DNA of 64,000 bases from an uncultured Comamonas sp. (GCA_902175065.1 CABIIJ010000018.1:62001-126000), one strand, 5' to 3'; positions 19,228 to 30,749 are shown, counted from the stretch's first letter. Notes: generated by a model not told the origin, from the sequence alone. Program-made: numbers and translations.

Positions 19228-19591
19228 TCAGTGCGCGACCATCGACTGCAACTGCTCGATCACGCTGGGTTCGACGAACACGCACGGCTGCTTGTCCGCG
19301 ATCGGCACGTTGAACACGCGAGCGAAAACCTCGCGCTTCAGGTGCGCCAAGCGCCCAGTCCGGTACGCCTGTTCGGGCTTCATCCGATCAGCGTCAGACG
19401 GCGAGCCGCTGCGCTGCGGGTCGCATTCGACTAAGGCGACAAAGCCATCGTCGGACAGCTTCTGATGTTCAGGGCACAAGCCCCAGCCTGTCGCCGTGTG
19501 GTGCCCCATGCTTGATTGCACCGGTGTCAAAGCGAGTGCCGCAGACCAGGCAAATGTGGTGTTCGAGGGAAACGTACGATTTGTCGTTCAT
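19228..19591 (-). pseudogene. Frame-disrupted small ICE backbone gene (zinc-ribbon-like)
   Basis: MNDKSYVSLEHHICLVCGTRFDTGAIKHG in one frame; HTATGWGLCPEHQKLSDDGFVALVECDPQRSG...QPCVFVEPSVIEQLQSMVAH in another, overlapping near 19,490-19,525. Confidence 0.55.
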
Positions 19592-19808
19592 GACGATCTC
19601 CGGTTGCACGGGCGGAATTGCCCGGAACCGTCGCCAGCACGGCGCAGCGCAGCAGTCAGGGGTCAAGGACGGCCCCGGCCGCAAGCGTGCTTGCACGCGC
19701 AGCCCTTGACGGCGAGAACGCCGTGGTACGGTGAAGGGAACAGCAAGACCGCCCAGCCAACTCCAACGAAGGCACGGACAGGCAAGCGGAGCGTGCAGGC
19801 CCGATAGA

Positions 19809-19910
19809 GGGCCGAAGGCGTCAGCGATGTGGAAGGCTGGCGAACGCCAGTCCCGTCAGGGATGAGCAGATAACGAATCTGGAGCAGCGCGATCCGCGAA
19901 GCGGAGACGC
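19809..19910 (+). repeat. 102-bp direct repeat, copy B
   Basis: GGGCCGAAGGCGTCAGCGATGTGGAAGGCTGGCGAACGCCAGTCCCGTCAGGGATGAGCAG...GCGATCCGCGAAGCGGAGACGC. Confidence 0.9.
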
Positions 19911-20081
19911 AGCCATGTACTTCGCTTATTATCTATTCGTATAGATTTGATGCTTTCAGCCAGTATGCCGCACTCGACCATTGACTATGAAGACGCTGAA
20001 TATCACTGATGAGGTAGTGCTTCTATTGGTTCCCCTGTGGAATTCCATAGATAAGTTCGATTTAGCCTTTTGGAGAAAAAG

Positions 20082-21308
20082 ATGATTTCCGACGATTTGA
20101 TTGAAAAAACAAAACAATCCCTTAATTCCGCATTGAAGACTATTCAGCCATGCAGCCAAGATGAGGCAATGAAGTCAATAAGATCAAAAACCCAGATGGC
20201 AACGGGGAAATCATTGAAAGTAGCGGACGTAAAATCATATTTCCTCCTGCTAGATGCCATTTACAACAGTGACAAGAAAATAAGTCAAAGATTCAGCAGG
20301 GAAACCGTATATAAAATTATTGATGAGTGCGTTTTCTCAAGGGGATTTCTGGAAAAAGATTTCTCCAATGAAGATGCCTTGTCGCTAATAAAGACATTCA
20401 CAGACGCTATGCCAGAAAACGTCAAGATATTTGCACCAATATCAGGATTGAGGTTGGACAAGAACAAGACGGCGATCATCGGGCCTTTTGAAATCGGTTT
20501 TTCCTCGAAGCTAAAAATGCCAATCTCAAATGAGGATGGATACTATATATGCTCAGAAATAAAAAATAGCTACGATAATTCAAAGTCTATTGCTCTCGCC
20601 CATGAGGAGTTTCAGGAGTTCATCAATCTAATATTCTTCATGGCTGGAAAGAAAGATAATTCAATTTTCATAAAAACGGGACTTCCTTCCTATCCTAGCT
20701 ACACGCACCACCAAATGTATGTCGAGACTAGCTCATATCAAATACAAAGAGAATCTTTTGAATTTGGCGACACATCAATAAGCAACAAGATTGCCGAGAA
20801 AGTACCTGTAGATGACGATTTTTTTGTGAAAAATCCAAATTTCTCCAGACTCTGGGATTTTTATAAAGAAAGGAAAAACGGAAAAAAAATATCTGATTTT
20901 CACTCAAGAATATTAAATTGCTCAATTTCAATTGGTGAAGCAATAAAAAGCCAGAAGGAAAAGGACTCCGTTATCCACACGTGCATTGCCCTTGAGATCC
21001 TATTGTCTTACGATGAAGGTAGTCTTTTCCAAAAAAGCATTGGCGATCGCTTGGCGGATACATTTGTATTCATTATTGCAAAGGATAAAGAGGCTAGATT
21101 GCAGGCGAGTGCATTATTGAAAAAGGTTTACCGAATGAGGTCTGCCTTGGTTCATGGTGGAAGCAAGGAGATTGATCAGAGCTATGTCGGAATAATTCAG
21201 CTAACTAGAGCCGCTATTGCCGAGTTATTAACATCCGAAAAATACAAAGAGATAAATAAAATAGATAAATTATATGAAATGGTAAAGGATGCTCAGAATT
21301 CTTATTAG
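20082..21308 (+). CDS. AT-rich HEPN/ApeA-like protein, candidate abortive-infection factor
   Basis: C-terminal IHTCIALEILLSYDEGSLFQKSIGDRLADTFVFII...LLKKVYRMRSALVHGG with RxxxxH (RSALVH); base composition much more AT-rich than neighbours. Confidence 0.65.
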   Translation: MISDDLIEKTKQSLNSALKTIQPCSQDEAMKSIRSKTQMATGKSLKVADVKSYFLLLDAIYNSDKKISQRFSRETVYKIIDECVFSRGFLEKDFSNEDALSLIKTFTDAMPENVKIFAPISGLRLDKNKTAIIGPFEIGFSSKLKMPISNEDGYYICSEIKNSYDNSKSIALAHEEFQEFINLIFFMAGKKDNSIFIKTGLPSYPSYTHHQMYVETSSYQIQRESFEFGDTSISNKIAEKVPVDDDFFVKNPNFSRLWDFYKERKNGKKISDFHSRILNCSISIGEAIKSQKEKDSVIHTCIALEILLSYDEGSLFQKSIGDRLADTFVFIIAKDKEARLQASALLKKVYRMRSALVHGGSKEIDQSYVGIIQLTRAAIAELLTSEKYKEINKIDKLYEMVKDAQNSY

Positions 21309-21491
21309 AAACAATGATGTATACCGCGTCCCGGCGCGCATCCTTGATTGAGCCGCTGCGGCTGCCCCGCTTGTGACTGCTCAGAATTCCCGCTTGAATA
21401 GTTGCGCGAGAAAATTAACGCTGTCGTGACCTAGCACAAGGCACAGCCTGCGCGCCCCTACGGCGCGCATCGGGACACACAAATGCTGCTG

Positions 21492-22559
21492 TCAGGATTT
21501 TTCGCCAGGCTGCCGCTGCTCAATCTGCAACCGCGCCCGCTCGGTCGCCTGCTGCAACTTCTCGCCCAGCACCGCACGCGGCGGCAAGCTGGTCAGGTAC
21601 TCGGCAACGTGGATGCCCGACTTGTCCAGTTCAAGCAGTTCGATCTGCTCGCGCTTCTTGCCGGTGCAAAGGATGATCCCCAACGGCGAGGCTTCTTCCG
21701 GTTCCCGTTCGTGCTTGTCGAGCCAGCGCAGGTAAAGCTCCATCTGCCCCTTGTACGCAGCCTTGAACTCGCCGATCTTCAATTCGACGGCCACCAGCCG
21801 GCGTAGCTTGCGGTTGTAAAACAGCAGGTCAAGGTGGAAATCCTCGTCGTCGATCTGGATGCGTTTCTGCCGGGCGACGAAGGAAAAGCCCACCCCCAGC
21901 TCCAGCAGGAAGGCTTCCATTTCACGGATGATGGCCGTCTCTAGGTCGCTTTCCTGCCAGCTATCCCGCAGTCCCAGGAAGTCGAGGATGTACGGGTCGC
22001 GCATCACCAGCGCCGGGGTCATGCGCTGCGCATCGCGCAGGGTCGCAAGTTCCTGCGCGATGGTTTCTTCCGGCTTTTGGGACAGCGCCGTGCGCTCGTA
22101 CAGCATCGAGTCGATGCGCTCGCGCAGCGTCCTCACGCTCCAGCGTTCGGCGCTCGCCATCTGCGCATAGTAGTCCCGCTGGAGCGGGTCTTTCAGCGGG
22201 ATCAGCGCCAAGAAATGTGACCAGCTCAATTGTCGTGACAGTGAAACGACAATTCGCTCGTCCGGGTAGGCAACGGCGAACTGCACCATCCGGCGCAAGT
22301 TCTTGTCCGCGAAGCTGCGTCCGTAGTCGCGGACAAGCTGCGCGGCCAGAGACGGCAGGATTTCTTCGCCATACCCGGCCCGCTGCCCGGCCAGCACTTC
22401 CGTATGGATGCGCAGGCCGACGCGCCAGAACAGCAGAGTCAGTTCCGTATTGACCGCCAGGGCAGCGCGCTGGTTCGCTGCCTCGATCAATGCCCGAATG
22501 TCGCCCAGCAGCGCCGTCGGCGCTGCTGGTGACGCAATGGATGACTTGCGCCTAGTCAT
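21492..22559 (-). CDS. DUF1016 / PD-(D/E)XK nuclease family protein (YhcG-like)
   Basis: FWRVGLRIHTEVL..., DYGRSFADKNLRRMVQFAVAYPDE, QIDDEDFHLDLLFYNRKLRRLVAVELKIGEFKAAYKGQMELYLRWLDKHE; ATGA overlap with the integrase. Confidence 0.9.
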   Translation of the reverse strand: MTRRKSSIASPAAPTALLGDIRALIEAANQRAALAVNTELTLLFWRVGLRIHTEVLAGQRAGYGEEILPSLAAQLVRDYGRSFADKNLRRMVQFAVAYPDERIVVSLSRQLSWSHFLALIPLKDPLQRDYYAQMASAERWSVRTLRERIDSMLYERTALSQKPEETIAQELATLRDAQRMTPALVMRDPYILDFLGLRDSWQESDLETAIIREMEAFLLELGVGFSFVARQKRIQIDDEDFHLDLLFYNRKLRRLVAVELKIGEFKAAYKGQMELYLRWLDKHEREPEEASPLGIILCTGKKREQIELLELDKSGIHVAEYLTSLPPRAVLGEKLQQATERARLQIEQRQPGEKS

Positions 22560-23761
22560 GCCGTTGCCTCCGCCGCCGGGGGGCGTTTGGTGCCAGTGAT
22601 CGTCTTGCGCCGGCTCGCCACCAGTTCGGCGGCTTCCCGAACCGGCTTGTCCTCGGTGTGGACATAGCGCATGAACATCGCCACGGTCTTGTGCGCCGTC
22701 AGCACCATGCCGACTTTGACCGGAATACCTGAATTGGCAATATCGGTCGCGGAGCGGTGGCGGATGCCGTGCGTCCCGACGTGCGGCACGCCGGCCGCCT
22801 TGAGCGCCCGAGTCCAGCCACCGTAGTGCTCGCCATAGGTCAGGTGCTTGGCCGGGTCGTTGGGTGACGGCAGAACGTAGGGGCAACCTTCCTGGCGGGG
22901 GGCGGTCGAAAGCAGGCGGTGGGCTTCCTCGCTCAAAGGCTTGGACATGCCGCCTGTCTTGCTGTCAGGCCACACCACGCGCCGGTTCTCCAGGTCGATC
23001 CAACTCCATTCGAGCCCGCAGATTTCTGAGCGGCGACCGGCGAACTCGAATTGCAGGCGGATCGCCAGAGGGATGACGTAGTTTTCCAGTCCCTCGGCTT
23101 CCAGATGCTCCAAATGGCGGAAGATGCGCGCCATTTCCTCGTCATTGATGAGGCGGGTAGCCTTGCCGGCCGGGAACATGGGGACATGTCGGCAGGGATT
23201 GGTGCCATCCGGGCGGAAGCCCCACACTTCGGCCATGTTGAACATCTTGCGCAGCACGCCGAAGGTGTGATTCGCGTCGGCCGGCTTGTAGGCCAGCTTT
23301 TCCATCAGCCCGGCAATGTCGGGCCGCTTCACGTCCTGCACCTTCTTGCGGCCCAGCAGTGGGACGATATTGCGGTCTATGACCGCCTGATAGCCTTCCT
23401 GCGTGCTGACCTTGTTGCGCTTCTTGGAGTAGTCCTCCATGAACTTCTTGCACAACGCTTCGACCGTCGGCGCTTTCCGCGCATCGGCCTTGGCACCGCC
23501 AGGGTCGCCGCCCCGGCGAACCTCGGCCAGCCAGTCCTGCGCCATGACGCGGGCCTGCTCCACGGTCAGTTCCCCGAACAAGCCCAGGGCGGGCTTGCGG
23601 CGCTCCCCGGTGTTCGTCCGGTACTGGAGCATGAACACCTTGCGGCCCGCCGGGGTAATCTTGCACAAGAAGCCGGGCACCACGGTATCCCGTAGTTCGA
23701 CGGCCTGCGCCTGGGGTTGCGCCGCATCAACGGCGGTCTTGGTGAGCTTGATCTTAGCCAT
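22556..23761 (-). CDS. int: Tyrosine site-specific integrase (DUF4102 arm-binding + phage integrase)
   Basis: MAKIKLTKTAVDAAQPQAQAVELRDTVVPGFLCKITPAGRKVFMLQYR; FAGRRSEICGLEWSWIDLENRRVVWPDSKTGGMSKPLS; HGIRHRSATDIANSGI. Confidence 0.93.
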   Translation of the reverse strand: MAKIKLTKTAVDAAQPQAQAVELRDTVVPGFLCKITPAGRKVFMLQYRTNTGERRKPALGLFGELTVEQARVMAQDWLAEVRRGGDPGGAKADARKAPTVEALCKKFMEDYSKKRNKVSTQEGYQAVIDRNIVPLLGRKKVQDVKRPDIAGLMEKLAYKPADANHTFGVLRKMFNMAEVWGFRPDGTNPCRHVPMFPAGKATRLINDEEMARIFRHLEHLEAEGLENYVIPLAIRLQFEFAGRRSEICGLEWSWIDLENRRVVWPDSKTGGMSKPLSEEAHRLLSTAPRQEGCPYVLPSPNDPAKHLTYGEHYGGWTRALKAAGVPHVGTHGIRHRSATDIANSGIPVKVGMVLTAHKTVAMFMRYVHTEDKPVREAAELVASRRKTITGTKRPPAAEATA

Positions 23762-23935
23762 GATGACTCCTCGGAAAGACCCGTTTCCAAGAGCCACATG
23801 GGGGCCAAGCGGACGGAAGCCGGGTCAGGTTTCAGAAAGCACCGTCATATGTTGAACTCGCCTAACCCATTGATAAACCTGCTGTATCGGGCTGCGGCGT
23901 AGTCCTGCGAAATTCGGTGCTGGAGTCATCGTGAA

Positions 23936-23975
23936 ATAAAAAAACCTCCAGCTCAAAAGATCGTCAGCTGGAGGT
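23936..23975 (-). terminator. Rho-independent terminator for the DUF2946 gene
   Basis: ACCTCCAGCT...AGCTGGAGGT perfect 10-bp stem, T-run on the minus strand. Confidence 0.85.
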
Positions 23976-23976
23976 A

Positions 23977-24411
23977 TCAAGAGTCATTCGTTGTGGCAGC
24001 GGAAAAGGCTGCTGCCGGCGCCTGGAAAGCAAAGGCCGGTGGGGCCTGGGCCGGCGGGCGCAGCCGTGCCGGATTGCGTTGCAGGGGCAGGGGCCTGTTC
24101 AGAGCATGGGCGCCCTGATGCCACTGTGGCTGTAATGTCTGCCGGGCTGCCGGTGGCAGCGGGTTGTGCCCGGCGGCACTGCACGCGGGGCAGTGCTCGC
24201 TGATGCACAGTGCCTGCAGGGTATGGCTGTCCGCCTGCTGCGGGCCAGCCGCGCTGCAGACGTCGCTGCGCCACATGCCCTGCACCAGGGCGCCGGCCAG
24301 GTGGGCGGCACTGGCCTGCCCGGCCCATAGCTGCATCCACAAGGCCAACGCCGCCAGCACCGCGCCCAAGGGGCGGCGTTTACGGTGGGTGGCGGGGGCA
24401 GAAAGAGACAT
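23977..24411 (-). CDS. DUF2946 family protein
   Basis: MSLSAPATHRKRRPLGAVLAALALWMQLWAGQASA signal; VCSAAGPQQADSHTLQALCISEHCPACSAAGHNPLPP. Confidence 0.75.
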   Translation of the reverse strand: MSLSAPATHRKRRPLGAVLAALALWMQLWAGQASAAHLAGALVQGMWRSDVCSAAGPQQADSHTLQALCISEHCPACSAAGHNPLPPAARQTLQPQWHQGAHALNRPLPLQRNPARLRPPAQAPPAFAFQAPAAAFSAATTNDS

Positions 24412-24456
24412 GGCGGCGTGATTATCCGAGGGGCGCCAAATAGGTATTTGCTGTAA

Positions 24457-24486
24457 ATCAAATCGCACTGATTTGATGCGCATCAA
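24457..24486 (-). promoter_or_regulatory. FNR-type box (TTGATgcgcATCAA, 24473-24486) plus overlapping palindrome ATCAAATC-gcact-GATTTGAT
   Basis: Exact TTGAT-N4-ATCAA, centred ~68 nt upstream of the DUF2946 start. Confidence 0.55.
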
Positions 24487-25814
24487 GTGCGCAGGCTGTC
24501 TGCCAGTTGCTGCGCCCAGTGCCGGGCCTGGGCGGCATCCTGCGCTTCGACCATGATGCGCAGCAGCGGCTCGGTACCGCTGGCGCGGATCAGTACCCGG
24601 CCCCGATCGGCCAGGGCCTGCCGAGCCTGCGCCTGGACGGTCTGGAGGGCAGGGCTGTTTTGCCAATCCTGCTCGGGATGCAGGCGCACGTTGATCAGCT
24701 CCTGCGGAAAAAGCTGCAAGCCCTGCAGCAATTGCACCAGGGTCTTGCCGCTGCGCACGCAGGCCTGCAGTACCTGCAAGGCGCTGATCAGGCCATCGCC
24801 GGTGGAGTGTTTGTCCAGCGCCAGCAGGTGGCCCGAGCCTTCGCCGCCCAGTTGCCAGCCCTTGGCGTGCAGTTGCTCCAGCACGTAGCGGTCGCCCACT
24901 TTGGCGCGGACGAATTCCACGCCCTGTTGCCGCAGGGCCAGTTCCACGGCCATGTTGGTCATCAGCGTGCCGACGGCTCCGGGCACGCGCTGGCCTTGCT
25001 GCAGGCGGTCTTGCACCATCAGGTAGAGCAGCTCATCGCCGTTGAAGATGCGTCCCTGGGCATCGACCATGAGCAGGCGGTCGGCATCGCCATCCAAAGC
25101 CACGCCGTAATCGGCATGGTTGGCCCGCACGGCCCGGGCCAGGGCGTCGGGGTGGGTGGCGCCGACCTGGTCGTTGATGTTCAGGCCATTGGGCTGGCAG
25201 CCGATGGCCAGCACCTCGGCCCCCAGCTCATGGAATACCTTGGGCGCAATGTGGTAGGCCGCACCGTGGGCGGCATCGACGACGATTTTCAGGCCGTGCA
25301 GTGACAGGTCGTTGGCAAACGTGCTCTTGCAAAATTCGATGTAGCGGCCGGCGGCATCGTCCAGGCGCTGGGCTTTGCCCAGTTCGGCCGCATTGACCCA
25401 CTGAGGCGCTTCCTGCATGGCCGCCTCGACGGCTTCTTCCCAATCGTCCGGCAGCTTGTTGCCCTGGGCACTGAAGAATTTGATGCCGTTGTCCGGGTAG
25501 GGATTGTGGCTGGCGCTGATGACCACGCCCAGCTGCGCCCGCTGCGCCCGGGTCAGGTAGGCCACGCCCGGGGTGGGCAGCGGCCCCAGCAGCATGACGC
25601 TGGCCCCGGCGGAGTTCAGGCCCGCTTCCAGCGCGGCTTCCAGCATGTAGCCGGAGATGCGGGTGTCCTTGCCGATCAGCACCAGCGGCTTGTCGTGGCT
25701 GCGCTTCAGGACGCGGCCCACGGCATGGCCCAGGCGCAGCACGAAGTCAGGGGTGATCGGAGCCTGGCCAACGGTGCCACGGATGCCGTCGGTGCCAAAA
25801 AAGTTACGTGCCAT
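24483..25814 (-). CDS. glmM: Phosphoglucosamine mutase
   Basis: [60 protein letters not shown]. Confidence 0.97.
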   Translation of the reverse strand: MARNFFGTDGIRGTVGQAPITPDFVLRLGHAVGRVLKRSHDKPLVLIGKDTRISGYMLEAALEAGLNSAGASVMLLGPLPTPGVAYLTRAQRAQLGVVISASHNPYPDNGIKFFSAQGNKLPDDWEEAVEAAMQEAPQWVNAAELGKAQRLDDAAGRYIEFCKSTFANDLSLHGLKIVVDAAHGAAYHIAPKVFHELGAEVLAIGCQPNGLNINDQVGATHPDALARAVRANHADYGVALDGDADRLLMVDAQGRIFNGDELLYLMVQDRLQQGQRVPGAVGTLMTNMAVELALRQQGVEFVRAKVGDRYVLEQLHAKGWQLGGEGSGHLLALDKHSTGDGLISALQVLQACVRSGKTLVQLLQGLQLFPQELINVRLHPEQDWQNSPALQTVQAQARQALADRGRVLIRASGTEPLLRIMVEAQDAAQARHWAQQLADSLRT

Positions 25815-25862
25815 GGTGTGTTTCTGAAATGAAGTGAACAGGGCGGAGGCTGGCGCGACGGG

Positions 25863-26696
25863 TCAGCCGTTATCGTGCATCGCTTGCCAGACAGCCAGCG
25901 CGGCCACCGTTTCCGCCACGTCATGCACCCGCACGATGCGGGCACCGCGCTCTACGGCCAGCAGGGCGGCGGCCACACTGGGTACCAGGCGTTGTTCGAC
26001 CGGCAGGCCGGTGACGTGGCCCAGGGCGCTTTTGCGCGACCAGCCCGCCAGCAGGGGGAAGTCTAGGGCCAGCAAGTCCTGTTGCCGGGCCAGCAGTGCA
26101 AAATTTTGTGCCACGCTTTTGCCAAAGCCAATCCCATAGTCCCAGGCAATCCGGGTGGTATCGACCCCCTGGGCAAGCAGTGCCTGCGTTTGCTGCTGTA
26201 AAAAGTCCAGCACCTGGGGCACGGGGTCACCTGCCATCGGGGTTTGCTGCATGTCCAGCGGTGTTTTGTGCATGTGCATCAGCACGATGCCGCAGCGGGG
26301 GTGGGCGGCGACGGTGGCTTGCGCCCCTGGCTGGCGCAGTGCCCAGACGTCATTGATGATGTCCGCCCCCGCATCCAGCACGGCCTGCATCACGGCAGCC
26401 TTGTTGGTATCCACCGAAATGGGCACGCCCAGGCGTACCGCCTCTTTTACGACAGGCAGTACGCGCTGCAGCTCTTCGTTCTCGGGCACCGGCGGGGAGC
26501 CGGGGCGGGTGGACTCGCCACCGATATCGAGGATGTGGGCGCCGTCCTTGAGCAGTTTTTCCGCATGGCGCAGGGCGGCGCCGGGGCTGTGGTGTTGCCC
26601 ACCGTCGGAAAATGAATCCGGGGTGTTGTTCACGATGCCCATCACCAATGGGCGTGTCAGATCCAGGGAAAAACGGGTGGTTTGCCAAAGGGCCAT
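25863..26696 (-). CDS. folP: Dihydropteroate synthase
   Basis: PLVMGIVNNTPDSFSDGGQH; ILDIGGESTRPGSPPV; GWSRKSALGHVTG. Confidence 0.96.
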   Translation of the reverse strand: MALWQTTRFSLDLTRPLVMGIVNNTPDSFSDGGQHHSPGAALRHAEKLLKDGAHILDIGGESTRPGSPPVPENEELQRVLPVVKEAVRLGVPISVDTNKAAVMQAVLDAGADIINDVWALRQPGAQATVAAHPRCGIVLMHMHKTPLDMQQTPMAGDPVPQVLDFLQQQTQALLAQGVDTTRIAWDYGIGFGKSVAQNFALLARQQDLLALDFPLLAGWSRKSALGHVTGLPVEQRLVPSVAAALLAVERGARIVRVHDVAETVAALAVWQAMHDNG

Positions 26697-26778
26697 AGCT
26701 CAAGCGCCGGTGCGGGAGAAAAAGAAAAAGGGGCCGTAAGGCCCCAGGGGAAAGGCGCAATGCACGCGCCCATCAGGT

Positions 26779-28701
<1,923 letters not shown>

Positions 28702-28823
28702 GCGGGGCTCCAGAAATAAGGGTAGGAAAACAAAAACGCTGCGGTGCAGGTGGGGCCGATTTTAGGCCTTTCAAGCAAGTCGGTCATAAGCTTGTCTCGA
28801 TGACGGCGATTGCCCGCACCTAA

Positions 28824-29489
28824 TCAACCGGATTGGCCTTTGAGGGTGCGGCCAACCAGAAAAGTTTCCGTGGATTTTGGCCGGGAGGATTGGGGCTTCA
28901 AAGGCTTGACATGCACGAAGTGATCGCGGAAAAGCGCCACCAGGGCATCGTAGCCCGGGCCATGAAAGACCTTGGCCACCAAGGCGCCCTGAGGCCGTAG
29001 ATGCCGGCTGGCGAAATCGACTGCCAGCTCGATCAGATGGCTCACGCGGGCTGCGTCGGTGCTGCTGTGCCCGCTGAGGTTGGGCGCCATGTCGGAGACG
29101 ACCACGTCCACGGCTCGCCCCTGCAGCACGGCCTCCAGCTGTTGCAGCACGGCATCCTCGCGGAAATCCCCCTGGATGTAGTGCACGCCCTCGATCGGCT
29201 CCATGGGCAGCAGATCCAGGGCAATGATGGTGCCGTCGAGCTGCCCGGCAGCCGCCCCTTGCGGGGCCATGCGGCGGCGCAGGTATTGGCTCCAGGCGCC
29301 CGGGGTACAGCCCAGATCCACGACGACCTGGCCGGGCTGGATGAGGTGGAAGGCCTCGTCAATTTCCTTGAGCTTGTACGCCGCCCGGGCGCGGTAGCCC
29401 TCCTTTTGTGCCGCTTGCACATAGGGGTCGTTGATGTGCTGGTGCAGCCAGTTTTTATTGACTTTCTTGCTTTTGGTTTGAATCTTCAT
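28824..29489 (-). CDS. rlmE: 23S rRNA 2'-O-methyltransferase RlmE (FtsJ/RrmJ)
   Basis: [60 protein letters not shown]. Confidence 0.96.
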   Translation of the reverse strand: MKIQTKSKKVNKNWLHQHINDPYVQAAQKEGYRARAAYKLKEIDEAFHLIQPGQVVVDLGCTPGAWSQYLRRRMAPQGAAAGQLDGTIIALDLLPMEPIEGVHYIQGDFREDAVLQQLEAVLQGRAVDVVVSDMAPNLSGHSSTDAARVSHLIELAVDFASRHLRPQGALVAKVFHGPGYDALVALFRDHFVHVKPLKPQSSRPKSTETFLVGRTLKGQSG

Positions 29490-29521
29490 CGCAAAATTTT
29501 TGCAGACTTGATAATACGGGG

Positions 29522-29989
29522 ATGTCTCAAATCCAATTGACCCCCGCCCAGCGCCGGGAACACCGCGCCAATGCCCACCATTTAAGCCCTGTGGTGCTTA
29601 TCGGCGCCGATGGCCTGACCCCTGGCGTACAAAAAGAAATCGATGCGGCCCTGAACGCCCACGGCCTGATCAAGGTGCGTGTCTTCGGCGACGACCGTGC
29701 CCAACGCGAAACCATGTACCAGGTGCTGTGCGAGGAACTGGGCGCTGCGCCCATCCAGCACATTGGCAAGCTGCTGGTGCTGTGGCGCCCCCAGCCTGAA
29801 AAGGCCAGGGCGCTGGAGGAAGACCGCAAAGCCGGCCCCCGGGATGTGAAGCTGCTCAAGTTCGGCCGTCCCGGCACCAAGCCCACGGTCAAGCAGGTAC
29901 GGGTGCTGGGCAACCAGCGCCTGACGGCGGGCGGCTCCATCAAGCGGGCCAAGAAGTCCTCGCCCAAATCCTTGAAAAAAGGCGCGTAG
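29522..29989 (+). CDS. yhbY: YhbY family RNA-binding protein
   Basis: [54 protein letters not shown]. Confidence 0.93.
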   Translation: MSQIQLTPAQRREHRANAHHLSPVVLIGADGLTPGVQKEIDAALNAHGLIKVRVFGDDRAQRETMYQVLCEELGAAPIQHIGKLLVLWRPQPEKARALEEDRKAGPRDVKLLKFGRPGTKPTVKQVRVLGNQRLTAGGSIKRAKKSSPKSLKKGA

Positions 29990-29996
29990 CCAGGGC

Positions 29997-30749
29997 ATGG
30001 ATACGACAGCGGCAGCGCAGCACAGCCAGCGCCATGTTCTGTGCATGAAGTGGGGCACCAAGTACGGCCCGGAATACGTCAATCGCCTGTATGCCATGGT
30101 GCGGCGCCACTTGCAGGGCGATTTCAATTTTGTTTGTCTGACGGACGATGCCACGGGGATTCGTGCCGAGGTGCAGTGCCTGCCCATCCCTTCGCTGGCA
30201 CTGCCCCAGGGCATTCCGGAGCGGGGCTGGACCAAGCTGACGACCTTCAGCGCCGATCTGCATGGCTTGCGCGGGACGGCCTTGTTCCTGGACGTGGATG
30301 TGGTCGTTACCGGCCCGCTGGATGATTTTTTTACCCATCCTGGGGAATTTCTCATCATTCATGACCACAAACGGCCCTGGCGTATCACTGGAAACTCGTC
30401 GGTCTACCGTTTCGAGCTGGGCGCTCATCCGGATGTCCTCGCGTATTTTCGTGGGCATTTCGAGGAGGTGCGCAAGCAGTTCCGCAACGAGCAAGCCTAC
30501 CTCTCCGATGTGCTGCACAAGCAGGGAAAGCTGCAATACTGGCCCGCGGCCTGGTGCCCGAGCTTCAAGTACCACTGCATCCCTGCATGGCCGAGCAACT
30601 ATTGGCGCCGGCCCTTTGTCCCGCAGGATGCGCGGATTGTGATCTTCCACGGGGAATGCAATCCGCCCGATGCCTTGGCGGGGCGGCGCAACCGGCGTTT
30701 TCGCTTTATTCGGCCCGCCACCTGGGTGGCCGAGCATTGGCACGAGTGA
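29997..30749 (+). CDS. Glycosyltransferase-like protein
   Basis: VLCMKWGTKYGPEYVNRLYAMVRRHL...TALFLDVDVVVTGPLDDFF...VIFHGECNPPDA. Confidence 0.75.
   Translation: MDTTAAAQHSQRHVLCMKWGTKYGPEYVNRLYAMVRRHLQGDFNFVCLTDDATGIRAEVQCLPIPSLALPQGIPERGWTKLTTFSADLHGLRGTALFLDVDVVVTGPLDDFFTHPGEFLIIHDHKRPWRITGNSSVYRFELGAHPDVLAYFRGHFEEVRKQFRNEQAYLSDVLHKQGKLQYWPAAWCPSFKYHCIPAWPSNYWRRPFVPQDARIVIFHGECNPPDALAGRRNRRFRFIRPATWVAEHWHE

Noticed and set aside
21290-21389. 12-bp direct repeat TGCTCAGAATTC (21290 and 21378) as a transposon target duplication
   Set aside because: No transposase or terminal inverted repeats between the copies; too little evidence.
23762-23935. tRNA gene as ICE attachment site
   Set aside because: No cloverleaf or T-loop motif could be recognised in the interval.
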